Source: Ectocarpus siliculosus (lineage: Eukaryota; Sar; Phaeophyceae; Ectocarpales; Ectocarpaceae). Taken from it: a DNA stretch of 64,000 bases. Location: the NCBI GenBank assembly GCA_000310025.1, contig FN649728.1:596901-660900 (forward strand), read 5' to 3'. The notes beneath the pieces are model-generated. The model saw only the letters and a list, made by a program, of their open reading frames with translations. It did no database searches and was not told the DNA's origin. The position numbers and the translations under genes are program-made. Below are positions 24,601-35,803 of this stretch, one piece after another; position 1 is the first letter of the stretch, and the number at the start of each line of letters is the position of its first letter.

Positions 24601-27600
24601 TGTGGAACAAACGCTAACCTGTGTTCTTGAACACAGATGCGTATCGCGGTGTGCCATTCATTAATCCACGTCGACAGGCTGGGCTGAAGGATTTAAAAAA
24701 GAATGCGAGTAAGGTTTACCTTTCACCAATCGCTGGTAAAATGAACGACGGCAAATGCGTGAGCCGCACCTCAAGAACTCCGGAGTATCGCAGCTGATCA
24801 ATGACGAGGGGGCTAGACCAACCGCCCGGCGCTTTCGCAGAGTTTGGCTTGATGCATTTGATGTAATGCGGTTCCGTTTGCCCAAGCTGCATCACGAGGC
24901 TGTCTAATTGCCTGGAAGAAACAACCAAGGCGGCACAAATGTGTCGCTCGTTGTCACTTGTTTGAATCTGCAAAAGTGTTTCGCAACACGGTTTACGTGT
25001 CGGGGCTTCCAGTTGCACCATGAAGCGTGATTGATTGTCACGTCTCGCGCAGGCAATCCATTCCATCTCATATACCTCAAGCGAGCGCTTGTTGCTCAGG
25101 CGAGGCGCTGCATCTCATGTCCGAAGACCTCCCTCTACGAATCGGGTAGGATGTCTGGTGAGATCCCTTCGCGTGGTCATGGCTTTGTACCTCCATCTCT
25201 ATGCGTTTTTGCTGCCATCTCGCCGTCCTTGTGAGCACATCACCAGAAGAGTAGATGGGATACTCGGTAATCTAGAAGCGTGTCAAACACATGAATAATA
25301 TCACGAATAATGCAAACGTATGACGACGAACTGTACGACGAAGCGAGTGAGCACAGGACACCTCATGGACGAACGAGGCGCATGGGATGACAAGGATGAA
25401 TGGAAATTCGGAAGACAAGAATAACTGGTGCACCTGCGGAAGAGGCTGGACACGGTCGTGGCGTTGGCTAACCCGCCCCACCTCTCGCTCTCTCGGCGGC
25501 TCTGCCTCCTGTCGGACACCGGAGATCTCCCGCCTTGCCCTTCACTCTCGTAGCGGCCACCAAGGCCACCACGGGGGGGAGGGGACGGAGGAGAATCAGC
25601 CCCGCGAAAGGCAACGCCTACTCGTGCCGGCGAGTTCTGGGGAGTGAGATGCTGCTGACCGTCCGGAACGGTGGGGGTGATGTCCGCGAGCTCCCGTACG
25701 AAGTCGTCTTCGGAGTCCAGGAGGAGGGCACGAAGGTCGTCCTGAAGGATGGGAAAAATGCTAGGGTTTTCAGGTTATTCCAATGGAGTGCGCTCATGAG
25801 AGAACAGCAGTGCCATCTAGGGGTGACGCAAGATGATAAGAGGAGCAGGCAGTAGGACCAGCCCACGGCTAGCTGGCTACCAGCATCCATTTGAGACATT
25901 TCCCAAGCTCGAAGAGCCAAGTGAATCTCAAAGACCCAAAAACAAAATTACATCTCTGTATACAGTATTACGTCTGAGTTCATAAACTTTCACGTTTTGT
26001 TTCCCGCTTTGTAAGGGCGTGGTGTTGCGTTGAACAGATCCACATGTCACTGTTCTTGACAGAGAAAGGGGGTGCGTTGAACGGGGTAGATTTCATCTTG
26101 AGGTTGAACCAAATGAGGTGGACTTCGGTATCATTCAACTATCGCCCCTGGGTTTAACGATTCACGGTATTGACCTATATCATACGGGTATGGCCGTGAA
26201 CTTCCGACACCCTCCAAAGTTGTCTTCGAAACCCCAAAAGAGCCAAACGGTTCCAATTCTCCCCCCGACGTCCCCCCGTTCTGATACCTGCAGCGAGTCA
26301 TTGTTCTTCTCCAAAAATCCAGCCACGTCGTAGGTGACATTTCCAGCAAAGTGCTTCAGGGTAAACAGGTCACACTGCATGCGGGGCTTTTCGTAGTTCG
26401 GGTGTGGGTTTCTCCTGTGATGCTCCTGGTGTTTCGTGGGGTTCGGGACGGAATGTCGTGGTTCGGATGTGCGCGGGATGTGTGCAAAGCTTGCTTCAGC
26501 GTCTAACGCGCACAACGTGCTTCCTAAATGCGATTCTCCGAACACATCAATGTGCGAGAAATTCCATGCCATATTTGTGAGCTTTCCGAAGCCGCCGTAA
26601 AAAAAGCGACAACGTGTCCGGCTGCCTAGTTTAGTGAAACGATTTGCCGGCAGTAAAAACCGATAGAACATTTTCATGAGGACGTGAAGAACAGGAATGC
26701 CAAGCACTTGAGACGGGCCCCAGTACGATCGGTACGTTCGCTTGCCTGATGGTAGAGGTCGAGGACACTCCTGTCATCGAGCTTGTTCATCGCATGCGCC
26801 TTTCTCCCAGTGAGCACCTATGCAAGCGTTTTGTTTCGTAGGAGGGAGTTCCATGAGCAGTGAGGGAAGAGCCGGGTGCCAGGGATTGGGGTTGGAAGAG
26901 CAATGAAAGCGAGGGTGTAGGTTTCCTTGTTTTTCGCACAAACGGAGTAATTATTTAGCCTCAGAACTTCATCTCTCCCCCAACTTGTGTCGAGTAGTAT
27001 GTCCTGTTCGCGCCTACTAGTCTACTGGACATGAACAGGGGCCGGCTACGAACGACGCGTGCCTTCAATCTGGGGGCAGGGGGCACGCGTGGGTGGACGG
27101 TGCGGTTGGGTTCCCGTGAGGACACGAGAAAGCTATGCCCTTGATTTCTCACCTGGTCCTCGAGGATGATCATGAGGCCGAGTGGCTTCTTGCAAATCAA
27201 ATCGATTATGTCCTGATTGTTCTTGAAGGGGATAGCTGCCACGTCGAGACCCTCCGCTTTGTATTCTTCCTGCCGAAGGTCGAACGGAGAAGACAGGAAA
27301 ACGTTTTATAGTGCGGGTGCTAAGGCAATAGGCGAAACACGGGTGTCGCCTCTGTGAGACCTGAGGCGATATTTTTTCAAACGTGAAGCCCGTCGAACAG
27401 GCAATGGGGCTAAACAGCTGCGTGGTCGTGGATTGATTTCCAAGGATGTGAGCACACACAAAGACGCAAATATAGGCGGTGATTCCAGCTTGTAGAGGCC
27501 GGAATCAAACCATTTGACTAGTCAGCGTTGAATAGTCTAATGTCGACTCGTCCAATGGTTTGATTTCGGCTTCTATATGCTCCAGCGCGAACGTGACGGC

Positions 27601-30600
27601 TGAAGCACGACTCGAACCCGCAGCAACGCGGCAAGCAACTGTTCCGTTGGCTTTCTCTGCAACGTCATTCCTCGACACGGCGTAAGACGAACATGAGAAA
27701 TGGGTGTCTGCAGAGTCACCCAACCCCGAAGATCTCCTTTCCTTGAATCATGATACCGCCTGATAAATGAGTACACCGCGAAAGTGAGCAACGTAGGATA
27801 TCATCTGATTCCGCTTGCCTGCTCCAGCACGAAGATGTGGTGGTTGAACTGGCGCTGCAGGACCTCATTGGCGAAGTTGATGCACAACTGCTCGAAGCTG
27901 TTGGTCGCCATGATCTCGAAGCCGAAGATGTCCAAGATGCCGATGAACGAGGACCGCTTGTCTTCGTCGTCACCGATCCCAGCAAGTTCGGCTGCTCCTG
28001 CATCAAGAGTCATCGGAAATATTAATTGTAAAGTCGTGGGGTTGTTCAACGAAGCTGTCGCCAGGATCCGTTCTGCAGGGCACGTTGACCATGAATCGCG
28101 GGCGGGCCCCTCTAGTCGTTCTCGGTAACCATGTTCTATCACAGCCGGCCTGGCTGTGCGTGCAATATTATTTTCCTGTGCGCTCTATGCCACGATCAGT
28201 CGTGGCTTGGGGTGCGTGCTACGGAAGGCTCTGTTGCGTGATACATCTGGTTCCCGCAGATAACGTCAGCAGACAGTACAAGTCCTGGCCAAGACCCACT
28301 CCGACTACCACACTCCACAGGACCACTTTCCTGTCCTTGCTTCTCGTTAGATGCTGCCACCGGACACCCTACGATATGGTGACGGTGAAAGCATGTCACT
28401 CGTACCGCATAAACGTTCTGGGCTGGGCCACCTTTGATGCTTGTCGATGTAACGGTGTTTGTGAGGTCGACGATGTTCTGATGAAAGCGATGGTTGATGA
28501 CGCCGGGAGACGGGTCTACCAATCAACTAGCAAAACATGTGATCGCACAGCAACGAGATATTCTGCATGATTCATTCTGTTGCTTTGAACACCTTTGTCC
28601 AGGGTGACGCCGCGGACGTGCTGCTGGTGGCAGCGGTTGATGAAGGCAACGATCCAGGTGAAGAGCTTGCCGTAGGTGTGTTTAGACAGGGCGGACAGGT
28701 TGTCGCTAGACTCGCGCGCGGTGAGGGCGATCTCATGCAGCGACTTCCCCGGCGCCATGATGGCCCTCCACATAACCTTGAAGGGTGGATAAAATAAGTA
28801 CGAGAGGGCCATGAAATACTTGGAACAGCAGGAAAAACTTTGCCGCTGATTTTTGCACCACTAGTAGCCTCTTATTACTTGTACTCTCGCCTCGCCCCGT
28901 GCTCGCCACATATGGTGGGTGAAAAATCCCTGCAACAACCCGACTGAAGAAGCAAGATAAATCAGCAGGGGACCGGTATCCCAATACCGCAGGAAAGAGC
29001 CACCTTTCTGGTCAGAATGTCCTCGTCAAGCCCCAACAGTGCCGCGGCTTTGGCCAGTCCAGCCCCTTCGCCGGACGAGGAGTCATTAGAGCTCGAAAGG
29101 CTGGAATCCGCCCTGCAAATCTTGGCCTTCGCTCCTCCCTGGGCCGGGGATTCCGTTTCCTGCACGGGAGGGGCGGAACGATTGCGCATTCGTTCACGCA
29201 TCGCTGTTACATTTCGCAGGTGGTCCTTCATGTTTGTCCACGGAGAGTTCTGTGCTCTAGTGTTCCGAACATTTCCCGGGTCGGTTATTATTGCATGGCT
29301 TTGCGCGAGGCCACCGAGGTGCATCGGTGGCTTTGAACGGGCGATCTTAAGTACTTGTCATCTCACTCGGAAGTGCTGTCCTCGGGCAGTCTGAAGGAAG
29401 CGTTCCAATACTAGAACAGACCAAACGAAACAAGCGGAGCGAGCTAGCTGTCAGCCGACAAGCATTGACGGCCTAGGGTACCGGTCGGCTCTGAATACTG
29501 CAAGCTCTTGTGACTGCAATAGTACATATGGGTTTGGTGTATGCACATGAAGTGGAATTTTCGAAGTACTTTCCAATCACCCACCTCGAGGTGTGACAGA
29601 TTCAGCACACCGTTCGTCATGAAGGGCTAACGCGCATGCCTAGCCCCATGTCCACCGCTGGGCTCGATAGCTTTGAATACACCGTGTAGAGAAATCATTG
29701 TACTTGACCGAAGGCCCATGACTCGCCTATTTCAAAGCCTCGTGCGCACTACGCATGCATATGCATCAGTCGCGCGTCCCCTACGTGTGTCAGCTGAATT
29801 TCCCACCATCCCACATGCCTCAACATGCATAGCTCAGCATATGCTTTGTCGGTCAAACCAGTCGTGGTGTGTGGCTTGTGCACGAATACAGCACACAGCA
29901 CTCCACGCACCTCGAAGCGGACGTTCCCCAGGTGGAGAAGCGCTGCCAGCACCCGGAACACAGCCGCCTTGTCTTCCGCTTCAAACCCCAGTGTCTCCAT
30001 CGCGTCTTCCGTCTGCACAAACTCCTGTTGTTGTTAATGTTGTTGTTGTTGTTGTTGTTGTTGTTTTTGTGTTCACGAGAATATGTGGTCAAGAGTACAG
30101 GGAGGCGCCTCGTTGTCGAACCTTGCGTCGTACCTTGCCAACAGAAAGACCGGCCGATAACGTCTCTTGGTTCTATGCCCCCGGCGAACACCGAGGCATT
30201 TGCCCCCGCGAATGTGTATGCAGTGGGAGCCCTCCCGGGACGTCTCGAGACGTTTCTCACAATATGGATATCAAACCGGGAATCAACCGGGATGACGGGG
30301 GAACTTTGTGAGCAACCTACCCCAAATTTTCCAGTTGGTATGCTAATGTCGTGCTTTGGAGCGAAACCAACAACAGGGTGACGAATTGCAAGATTCGGAA
30401 GGAAAATTCGATCGAACGTCAGCGTTTCTCGGTGGGCCCAAACGAGTTAACATGACGCAAGTAGCACCTGAAGCTAACTCAGGAGCTACAGTAACTCGAA
30501 TGCGTAGGGATAGTTCGAATTTTTGGTACGATATCAATCGTATCCTAACCGTGTTGACGTGTCTTGCCTGTCGGTCATCGACCTCGTCCGATATAGCGAC

Positions 30601-33600
30601 GCAATCTCCCTGGGATATCATGTGGAACTCCTCGGCAGGCGCCAGGGAAAGAGCCTCAGCCTTGGCCTCGTCTAGTCCAGCCAGCATCTGTCGACATTAG
30701 TTATCGAAAAATTGTCACGCTTGCGGGGAGTAGAGACAGAAATCACGGTAAACTATCACTTCGTGGGAAACGGAAATGGTTTGCTTCGGACACGTTCCAG
30801 AGAGATATCGGACACTGTGGTTAGAGCACAAGAACAAATACCAACGAGTCATTTATGCGCGGGAGGTGTACAGGAGAAACTCAGAATGGTGTAGACTCGT
30901 TCGAGTCCCGACATGGGACGAAGTTACAATGTTGCTGCCTGACGAGAGCTGTGAAGCCGTATCGTCCCCCTGGCCGCAATTTTTGGGGGTAAGGAATGTG
31001 ACTAGTTTCCCCCGAACGGGCACGTTGTTCAACAAACAACAAACAACATCTTTCGTGGCAGTAGTTTTTGATGTTTTTTTCGGTCGATTGTTTGTGCTTT
31101 CCTCCTCATTGGGAAGGCGGTTTCTTGGGCATCACCTGGTAGAAGATGTGGTACCCCCGTTCGCCGCTGTCGACCTTGACGAGCCTTGACTTTTCCAGCA
31201 AGAAGTGATCGGTCGACGCGCCCATAAGGCGGCTGTCTCGGTCGTACAGGAGCTTAATGTACTTACCTGTGAGCATGTGTCATCATATCAACCAGCGGCA
31301 CAGCGAAAGCAAGCAACGTGGATTGAGGATAGGCTACTCACGGATGTCGAAAGGTCATTCAAAAAGGCGAGCTTGCCACTTCGACAGGGCCACGTGTAAT
31401 GTTTAGAACAGGCTTGATTGGAAGAAGGACAAGGCTTCCCTGTGCACGGACGGATGCTTGAAAGGCACGCGCGTCTCTCCGCGCCCAAAACGAGCAGCAA
31501 CAGATCCACAGATTGCAGGTAGGCCACATGATCGACGAGAAGTGGTCCCTCACCGAATCTGCTCGAGTTATCGTTGCGAAGGGTTTTGGCGTTCCCGAAG
31601 GCCTCCAGCAGGGTGCTGCTCCTCAGCAGCGTGGCTTCAATTCTCTTCGCCATTGCCTCAACTTTTTCGATGTCCACGGAATGGATAGAAACAGTGCAGT
31701 TCAATACACGAATGTGGGGAAAAGAAGCACGAGGCCGTATGGGGGCGGAAAAGGTGAATTCATTGGTCTCTTGAACTCAAAATTTCTCCGATGCGCTGTA
31801 CGATTTCAAGGAATAATATGCGCTCGCCACGAAATACAGGCCGAGTGAACTCCCGTCCCCTTCCTCTCGCCCTCGCTACCACCAGTCGAATTTTGGACTA
31901 TCTTCGCGGTAAGTGTTTCGCCAACTACGGCCCCCAACATCATAATTGGTGCTCCTCGGATACTACTACCAGCACCACCTTCTACTTCGCCGCAATTCAC
32001 TCGCGCTCTGCTACTTTTGGGTATAAACAACTTTGCAAGCTCGGCATCCTCAGGCGGAGGACACATCACACTACCAACTTACCTCCGTCGCTACTTTCAT
32101 GGCCTGCTGCGTCTTGGGAGACCCCGTTGGCAAGCTGAGAGGCAGTGATGAGGTATCGCATGACGTGCTTGGAGGCTTCCGTCTTGCCCGCCCCGGACTC
32201 CCCCGAAATTATTATCGATTGGTTCATTCCGCGCCTTTTCCCGTGGGTGTACTCCGCCCCGGGAGACTTCATGTACCTGGTGCGGACGTGCGATGTGTTG
32301 CGGTCGGCGGCGATGTGCGTTAGAGAGGTAGCGAGAGTGGAGGCAGAAGGTGGGGAAGGACTGTAATCCGGACCGGCTGGCTTTGATACCCGACGGCAAC
32401 TTATCGTGGCTGTGCTGCATCCCTCGGCCACGCGTCATGCATGGAACGTGGGCCAGCCCGTGTACCAACCATTGGCGCGGGATTGTGGGTTAAGTTCTAC
32501 GGGGTGTGGGTGTTGGCGAGGTGTTTTTGGCTAGTCGTTTCTACGCGTTAACAAATATACTACCAACGCGGGCAGGAACCGTTGAAATGTGCATGAGGTA
32601 CACGTGTTTCCACATGCTTCCATTCTGGACGGCTACCGGTCTTTTCTCAGCTATAGCCGCTTGCGTGCGTCATGAAGAAGCGATGACGGTTAAATGATAA
32701 GGGCTGAAGTTGGGCGACAATGAAACTCGTCTTGTGATCAAGCCTTGTTGCCATCATTCGTGCGTCGTTTCGTGAAGTAGGCGCCCGGGGTTGTGAAACC
32801 CGGCCTCGGGATTGTTGTTGCCTTGTACCTCAAACAAGAATAATATCTTGCTGGGCACTGTCTTGGTGCTCAATGACGTGTTTCTATACCGATGTCCCGT
32901 GTGCATGTACGTCGAAACCCGACAAGCCGAATTTTTCCCGACTTGGAACACCAATCACCGTACCGCATGGACTTGTTTTAGTTTTGCCGTTCTCACCGGA
33001 AAGCTCGGTCGGCGACGGAAAAGACGTGCGGTTGGCCAAGTTTGTCGCTCAGTGCCTTCGGACGCGCATCCTTTGCACGGCCATTGCGCCCTCTCCCTTC
33101 CCTCGGTGCCTGTTGCAAACATCAGCGAGGTGAGTGCATTGGTTGTGCACCACCACGCAAAGACATCAATGTAAGCACCCACGCCGGGGGACGACTTCCA
33201 CCCTCTACGACGCGTTACTTTTGGCGTTGCGGCACTATCTACTTGACGAAGCTGGAGCCCCTGTTTCACCGAGGTTCGGTGGCTCTGTTGTGTTGCACAT
33301 GGACACGCTCGATAGGACAGCAAAACAGCGAACCCACGATTTTGGGGAACATTCGGCACCTATCCAACAAACCAAGTACCTTTTCGTGTTTTCATCGTAG
33401 TTACTTTGTAAGATTGGCACCCACTCGTTTTTTTACGAGATTGATGATTCATACGGACGGGACAACACTGCAGCAGCGAGACGAAACGCACCCTGTGGCC
33501 ATCACCAATGATAAGGAAGGAAGGTTTCCGCCGACCAAGCTTCCGCGGCAAAAGGGGAAAGCCCAATACACTGGAATAGAAAAACAAAAGAAACTGCAAG

Positions 33601-35803
33601 CTCCCTCCCCCTCGCCAAAGAACAACGGACAATCACAACGCGTGTGAGACCTCTCGTTCGCCATCGCTCTCTTCAAACTCGTCTTCCGGCTCGTCTTGCA
33701 TCTGATGCAGAGGAACCTCGTACAGCAGGGGGATGTTCTTGTAGGGGTTGATGCTGATCAAAACGTCGGCCACGCTGGTGTAAATAGCATCCTGTCACAA
33801 AAAGCAACGAGATGGAGTATTTTAGACAAGGTTGCCTAAAACGCGTCATTGCAGTGATGGTGCGGACTCGTCGAAGATCGACTGAAAAATCCAGTGAAGT
33901 TGATGTGGAGGTGGGGAAAGAACAAATGGGGCGACAAGAAAACAGTACCAATTGCATCGGGAACCAGCTGAAATTGGGAGTAGGGCTAAACTTGAAAACT
34001 GTTTAAGAGTGCACACGTACATAAATGCCAAGCGAGCCGTGGTACTTCTTGGAACCCGTCGGTGTACGCGACAAAGGCAAATGTAACTGATGGACATTTT
34101 CACGGAAGCCAGCCTCCTGCGCTGAAAATTCTGCGAGGACATCATTTGTACAGTTTGCTGGTAATCTTCGTTTCTACGTCCTGGCACGACATGTCGAGAC
34201 GCCATCCATCCAGGCATTAACGTGCCATGTAACTCTCGATCTCGAGCTGTTTGACCACACCAAAGCGGTCATAAAGAAAGAGTCGTTGCGAAAACAACTC
34301 TTCGCCGTGGACAAATTCCTCGCGTCGAAGGCACTGCTTGTTCCACTCTCAGCACGCACGATGCGAAGCTCTGGTGGAGGTCCAACAACAGTCCTCAAAC
34401 ACACCCCGGGCACAGATAGCGAGAACACCAATGCAAAGTTTGGCAGTGATATGCCGTTGCGGTATCACGAGTGGAGGGAAATCATGATGTCCTGGTAGGC
34501 AGAACGTATGACTTTCATCGACCTGTCGGACGATGTTGAGGTGGGTACACTGCTCGATACACGCAGGCTAACCAAATGCAACACGCGTGTTTTGCCCCGG
34601 CCAAACCATTGAATCAATGATGCCATTTATCACAAAAAAAGATCCTCCAAAAGGGCTCGAATCCTTCGAAGCGGTTCAAACAACACGAAAAACGACACTA
34701 TCGAAGGCATAACGAAACATGATGGCGCACAACCATGCCCGTTCAGACCTACCTTTCGAAATCGCCGCAGCAGCAGGTCTAGGAGCGGCGCCTCGTGCAT
34801 TTGGTTCATCTTTGAGGCGTCGTCCAGATCAAGCGCGTGGCTGGGGTCGTACGCGTGGGTCTGATCCTTGGGCACCTGGGTCACGTTTGTAGTAAGTATG
34901 TTGAGAGTGCGGTTTCGCATGGCAGGCTGGAAAAACATTTCCTCCGCTAAAGCTGACGGCGGGGCAGAAAGAAAGATATTTCGGTAGCAGTTCTAGACCC
35001 GGACATTACATCTCCCCCGTCTCAGGGGACACCCCACGGTTCCACAGTCCATGCATTTTCTGACTTCAGCACGCGGGATCCTCGGATGAGGCTTGGCGTC
35101 TATAGTAACGGCGAAGGCTCAGGTTGTAGCACCCGGCAGTCGAGGATGGAGGTGGAGCGGTGGAAAACCTCACTAACTAACCTCGACGGAAGTGTCCTGC
35201 GTCGGCGTGTGGACCCACACGGTGTCGCCTGCGGAAGCCGTCAGCGATCTCTTGCGAGAAGGCGAGCTGCACTCTTTCCCTGCCACCTTTTTCGCCGCCC
35301 TCCACACCTATTGGCTCAATAATGAACAGGGCAGGATTTCAGTACGGCAAGCATTCGATGTGCAACGCCCAAACGATCGTCCGACTATATGGAGTGAACG
35401 CATGCGTGGAAACAAATACGTATAGTACTTAAAGCGTTGACCGTCATGAAAAGATACATGGGTTTCTGTAGTGTCCGGGCTGTAAAGCACGACGAAGAGA
35501 TGTGCTGGTTTGGAAGGGCTGGGGTATGTGTTAGGGAGCACCCCACCGTCCGTGGACTACCGCATGAGTTCGTGTACAAACTGCAATGAAATAAGTGAAT
35601 GATAATTGTACCTTCTCGCCGTCCGGCACCCAAACAAGGTCCCTGTACTTCGTTCCATCGTCCATCCCATCTCCGGAGTCGGTGGCGATGACTAATCCGC
35701 CCCGAGCACCGCTTCCCAGCCCAACGGACAGCGTCGACGGCCTGCCGCTTTTGCCACCGCTATCGATGCCATTGCCAGCGTAGCATCTGAACTTGTCGCC
35801 CAT
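7939..35803 (-). CDS. myosin A: class XXXI-like heavy chain (IQ-ankyrin-PH-ankyrin-C2)
   Basis: ATP-driven actin motor with a very long calmodulin-binding neck and a lipid- and protein-binding tail, probably for membrane cargo transport or tethering. Exons read in continuous phase: 35803-35612, 35307-35182, 34875-34753, 33791-33651, 33109-32997, 32276-32083, 31661-31554, 31266-31136, 30687-30568, 30021-29911, 29159-29004, 28776-28593, 27997-27819, 27269-27153, 26817-26746, 26425-26288, 25741-25434, 24911-24770, 23499-23288, 22979-22910, 22468-22230, 22060-21865, 21232-21095, 20424-20287, 19847-19734; tail exons follow to a TGA at 7939-7941. The start MGDKF (35803) is inferred; an earlier exon is possible. 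Donors after 30568, 27819 and 26746 are GCAAG, and after 21865, 21095 and 20287 GCGAG, not GT. That everything down to 7939 is one gene is an inference from phase compatibility at several tail junctions and from the class XXXI domain order. Confidence 0.8.
8812..8869 (-). pseudogene. duplicated remnant of a C2-like exon
   Basis: The sequence 8815-8858 is a diverged copy of 9040-9086, the acceptor and first codons of the exon that starts at 9079. On the minus strand it reads ...GTCAG|GATGTAACCGGC and then codons for [10 protein letters not shown], against [10 protein letters not shown] in the true exon. Only the first ten or so codons are copied, so it is probably a decaying partial exon duplicate inside the next intron. 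Confidence 0.65.
10672..10906 (-). other. tail exon of myosin A, unidentified domain
   Basis: A 235-base exon with good acceptor (ending CCCAG) and donor (GTAAGC) encodes 78 residues including [40 protein letters not shown] and [18 protein letters not shown]. The alternating hydrophobic pattern suggests beta structure, possibly part of a C2 or similar sandwich. No exact family was recognised. Membership of the myosin A gene is inferred from strand and position. Confidence 0.55.
12241..13300 (-). other. second ankyrin-repeat block of myosin A tail
   Basis: Exon 12408-12241 (phase 0-0) encodes a clear ankyrin repeat: [20 protein letters not shown], then [20 protein letters not shown] and [12 protein letters not shown], with the canonical [10 protein letters not shown] core. 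A preceding exon, from about 13300 to 13110, carries [15 protein letters not shown], another ankyrin start; its borders are not firm. Ankyrin repeats on both sides of a PH domain are the tail order I recall for myosin class XXXI. Confidence 0.75.
14041..15446 (-). other. PH domain exons of myosin A
   Basis: Exon 15446-15323 encodes [20 protein letters not shown], then [22 protein letters not shown], the first strands of a pleckstrin-homology domain with the basic Lys/Arg loop typical of phosphoinositide binding. Exon 14135-14041 encodes [20 protein letters not shown], then [12 protein letters not shown], the later strands. Phases agree at both joins (0 between the two). A further exon from about 13629, in phase, encodes an acidic Ser-rich continuation ([19 protein letters not shown]). 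The domain should recruit the tail to a membrane. The intervening intron carries a telomere-like repeat at 14414-14446. Confidence 0.85.
14414..14446 (+). repeat. interstitial telomere-like repeat
   Basis: TTAGG and TTAGGG units are repeated in tandem: one TTAGG, three TTAGGG, then a degenerate TTAGGATTAG. A G-rich run with several stretches of 5-9 G (about 14312-14352) precedes it. It lies within the intron that splits the PH domain of myosin A. TTAGGG is a common eukaryotic telomere unit, so this may mark a repaired double-strand break. Confidence 0.75.
16190..16593 (-). other. charged helical linker exons of myosin A
   Basis: Exon 16593-16501 (phase 0-0) encodes a charged, probably helical or coiled-coil segment ([20 protein letters not shown]). 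Exon 16329-16190 encodes a basic/alanine-rich stretch ([18 protein letters not shown]) and ends in a GT donor in phase 2, which joins in frame to the PH exon at 15446. These exons connect the ankyrin block to the PH domain. Confidence 0.65.
17100..18174 (-). other. first ankyrin-repeat block of myosin A tail
   Basis: Exon 18174-17971 (phase 0-0) ends with STLLHAACE and exon 17648-17526 (phase 0-0) continues [20 protein letters not shown], then [21 protein letters not shown]. Joined, they give the ankyrin pattern TLLHAA...G......LL, D..G...VH.A. A further exon starts at 17221 ([20 protein letters not shown]) and would complete the next helix; its end is uncertain. An acidic Ser/Asp-rich insert ([14 protein letters not shown]) lies before the first repeat. 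Ankyrin repeats serve protein binding. Confidence 0.75.
19734..22979 (-). other. IQ-motif neck of myosin A
   Basis: Six exons encode a lever arm with about 11 IQ motifs, recognised by cores such as [58 protein letters not shown] and [12 protein letters not shown]. Each binds calmodulin or a related light chain in this family. Exons 21232-21095 and 20424-20287 are 138 bases each, phase 0 on both sides, and encode the same 46 residues ([14 protein letters not shown] onward) because of an 810-bp tandem duplication. The three exons ending at 21865, 21095 and 20287 end in LQ and are followed by GCGAG donors. Confidence 0.88.
19884..21493. repeat. recent 810-bp tandem duplication containing an IQ exon
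   Basis: 19884-20692 and 20694-21493 are direct repeats with an offset of about 810 bases in the flanks and exactly 808 between the two IQ exons. Long stretches in both exon and intron are identical, for example 20030-20440 against 20838-21248 with only a few differences. Identity in introns is as high as in the exon, so the event is recent. The unit holds one complete phase 0-0 exon, so the copy adds two IQ motifs without disturbing the frame. Confidence 0.92.
27495..27573. repeat. 29-base inverted repeat (hairpin)
   Basis: 27495-27523 and 27545-27573 are complementary arms with about five mismatches, both containing AATCAAACCATT or its complement; the loop is 21 bases. It lies in the intron of myosin A between exons 27997-27819 and 27269-27153. 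A related single arm occurs near 60336-60366 in an intron of myosin B, so the arm belongs to a dispersed sequence. Confidence 0.55.
30022..30110 (-). repeat. (CAA)n-tailed short repeat next to a splice acceptor
   Basis: On the minus strand a stretch with GTGAACACAAAAA leads into about eleven CAA units, broken by one ATTAA, and stops directly at the acceptor ACAGGAG of exon 30021-29911 of myosin A. Similar (CAA)n-tailed segments with GTGAACAC- or GTGAAGGC-like ends occur at 38580-38730 and 42104-42240. Together they suggest a SINE-like family with a trinucleotide tail. The repeat replaces the usual pyrimidine tract of this acceptor. Confidence 0.5.

Larger units (their letters stand above)
23288..35803 (-). 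other. motor domain exons of myosin A
   Basis: The first 19 exons encode the head. An SH3-like start ([10 protein letters not shown], then [10 protein letters not shown]) is followed by [17 protein letters not shown], the P-loop [13 protein letters not shown] (about 32180-32204), switch I NDNSSRFG with its last Gly split by an intron, HFLLEKSRL, switch [26 protein letters not shown]-equivalent LTGRKAHAM, the actin-contact segment [18 protein letters not shown] and [12 protein letters not shown], and it ends with GRTRVFLK. All nucleotide-contacting motifs are intact, so the head should be an active ATPase. Loop 2, in exon 25741-25434, is long and rich in Pro, Gly, Ser and Arg. Confidence 0.93.
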
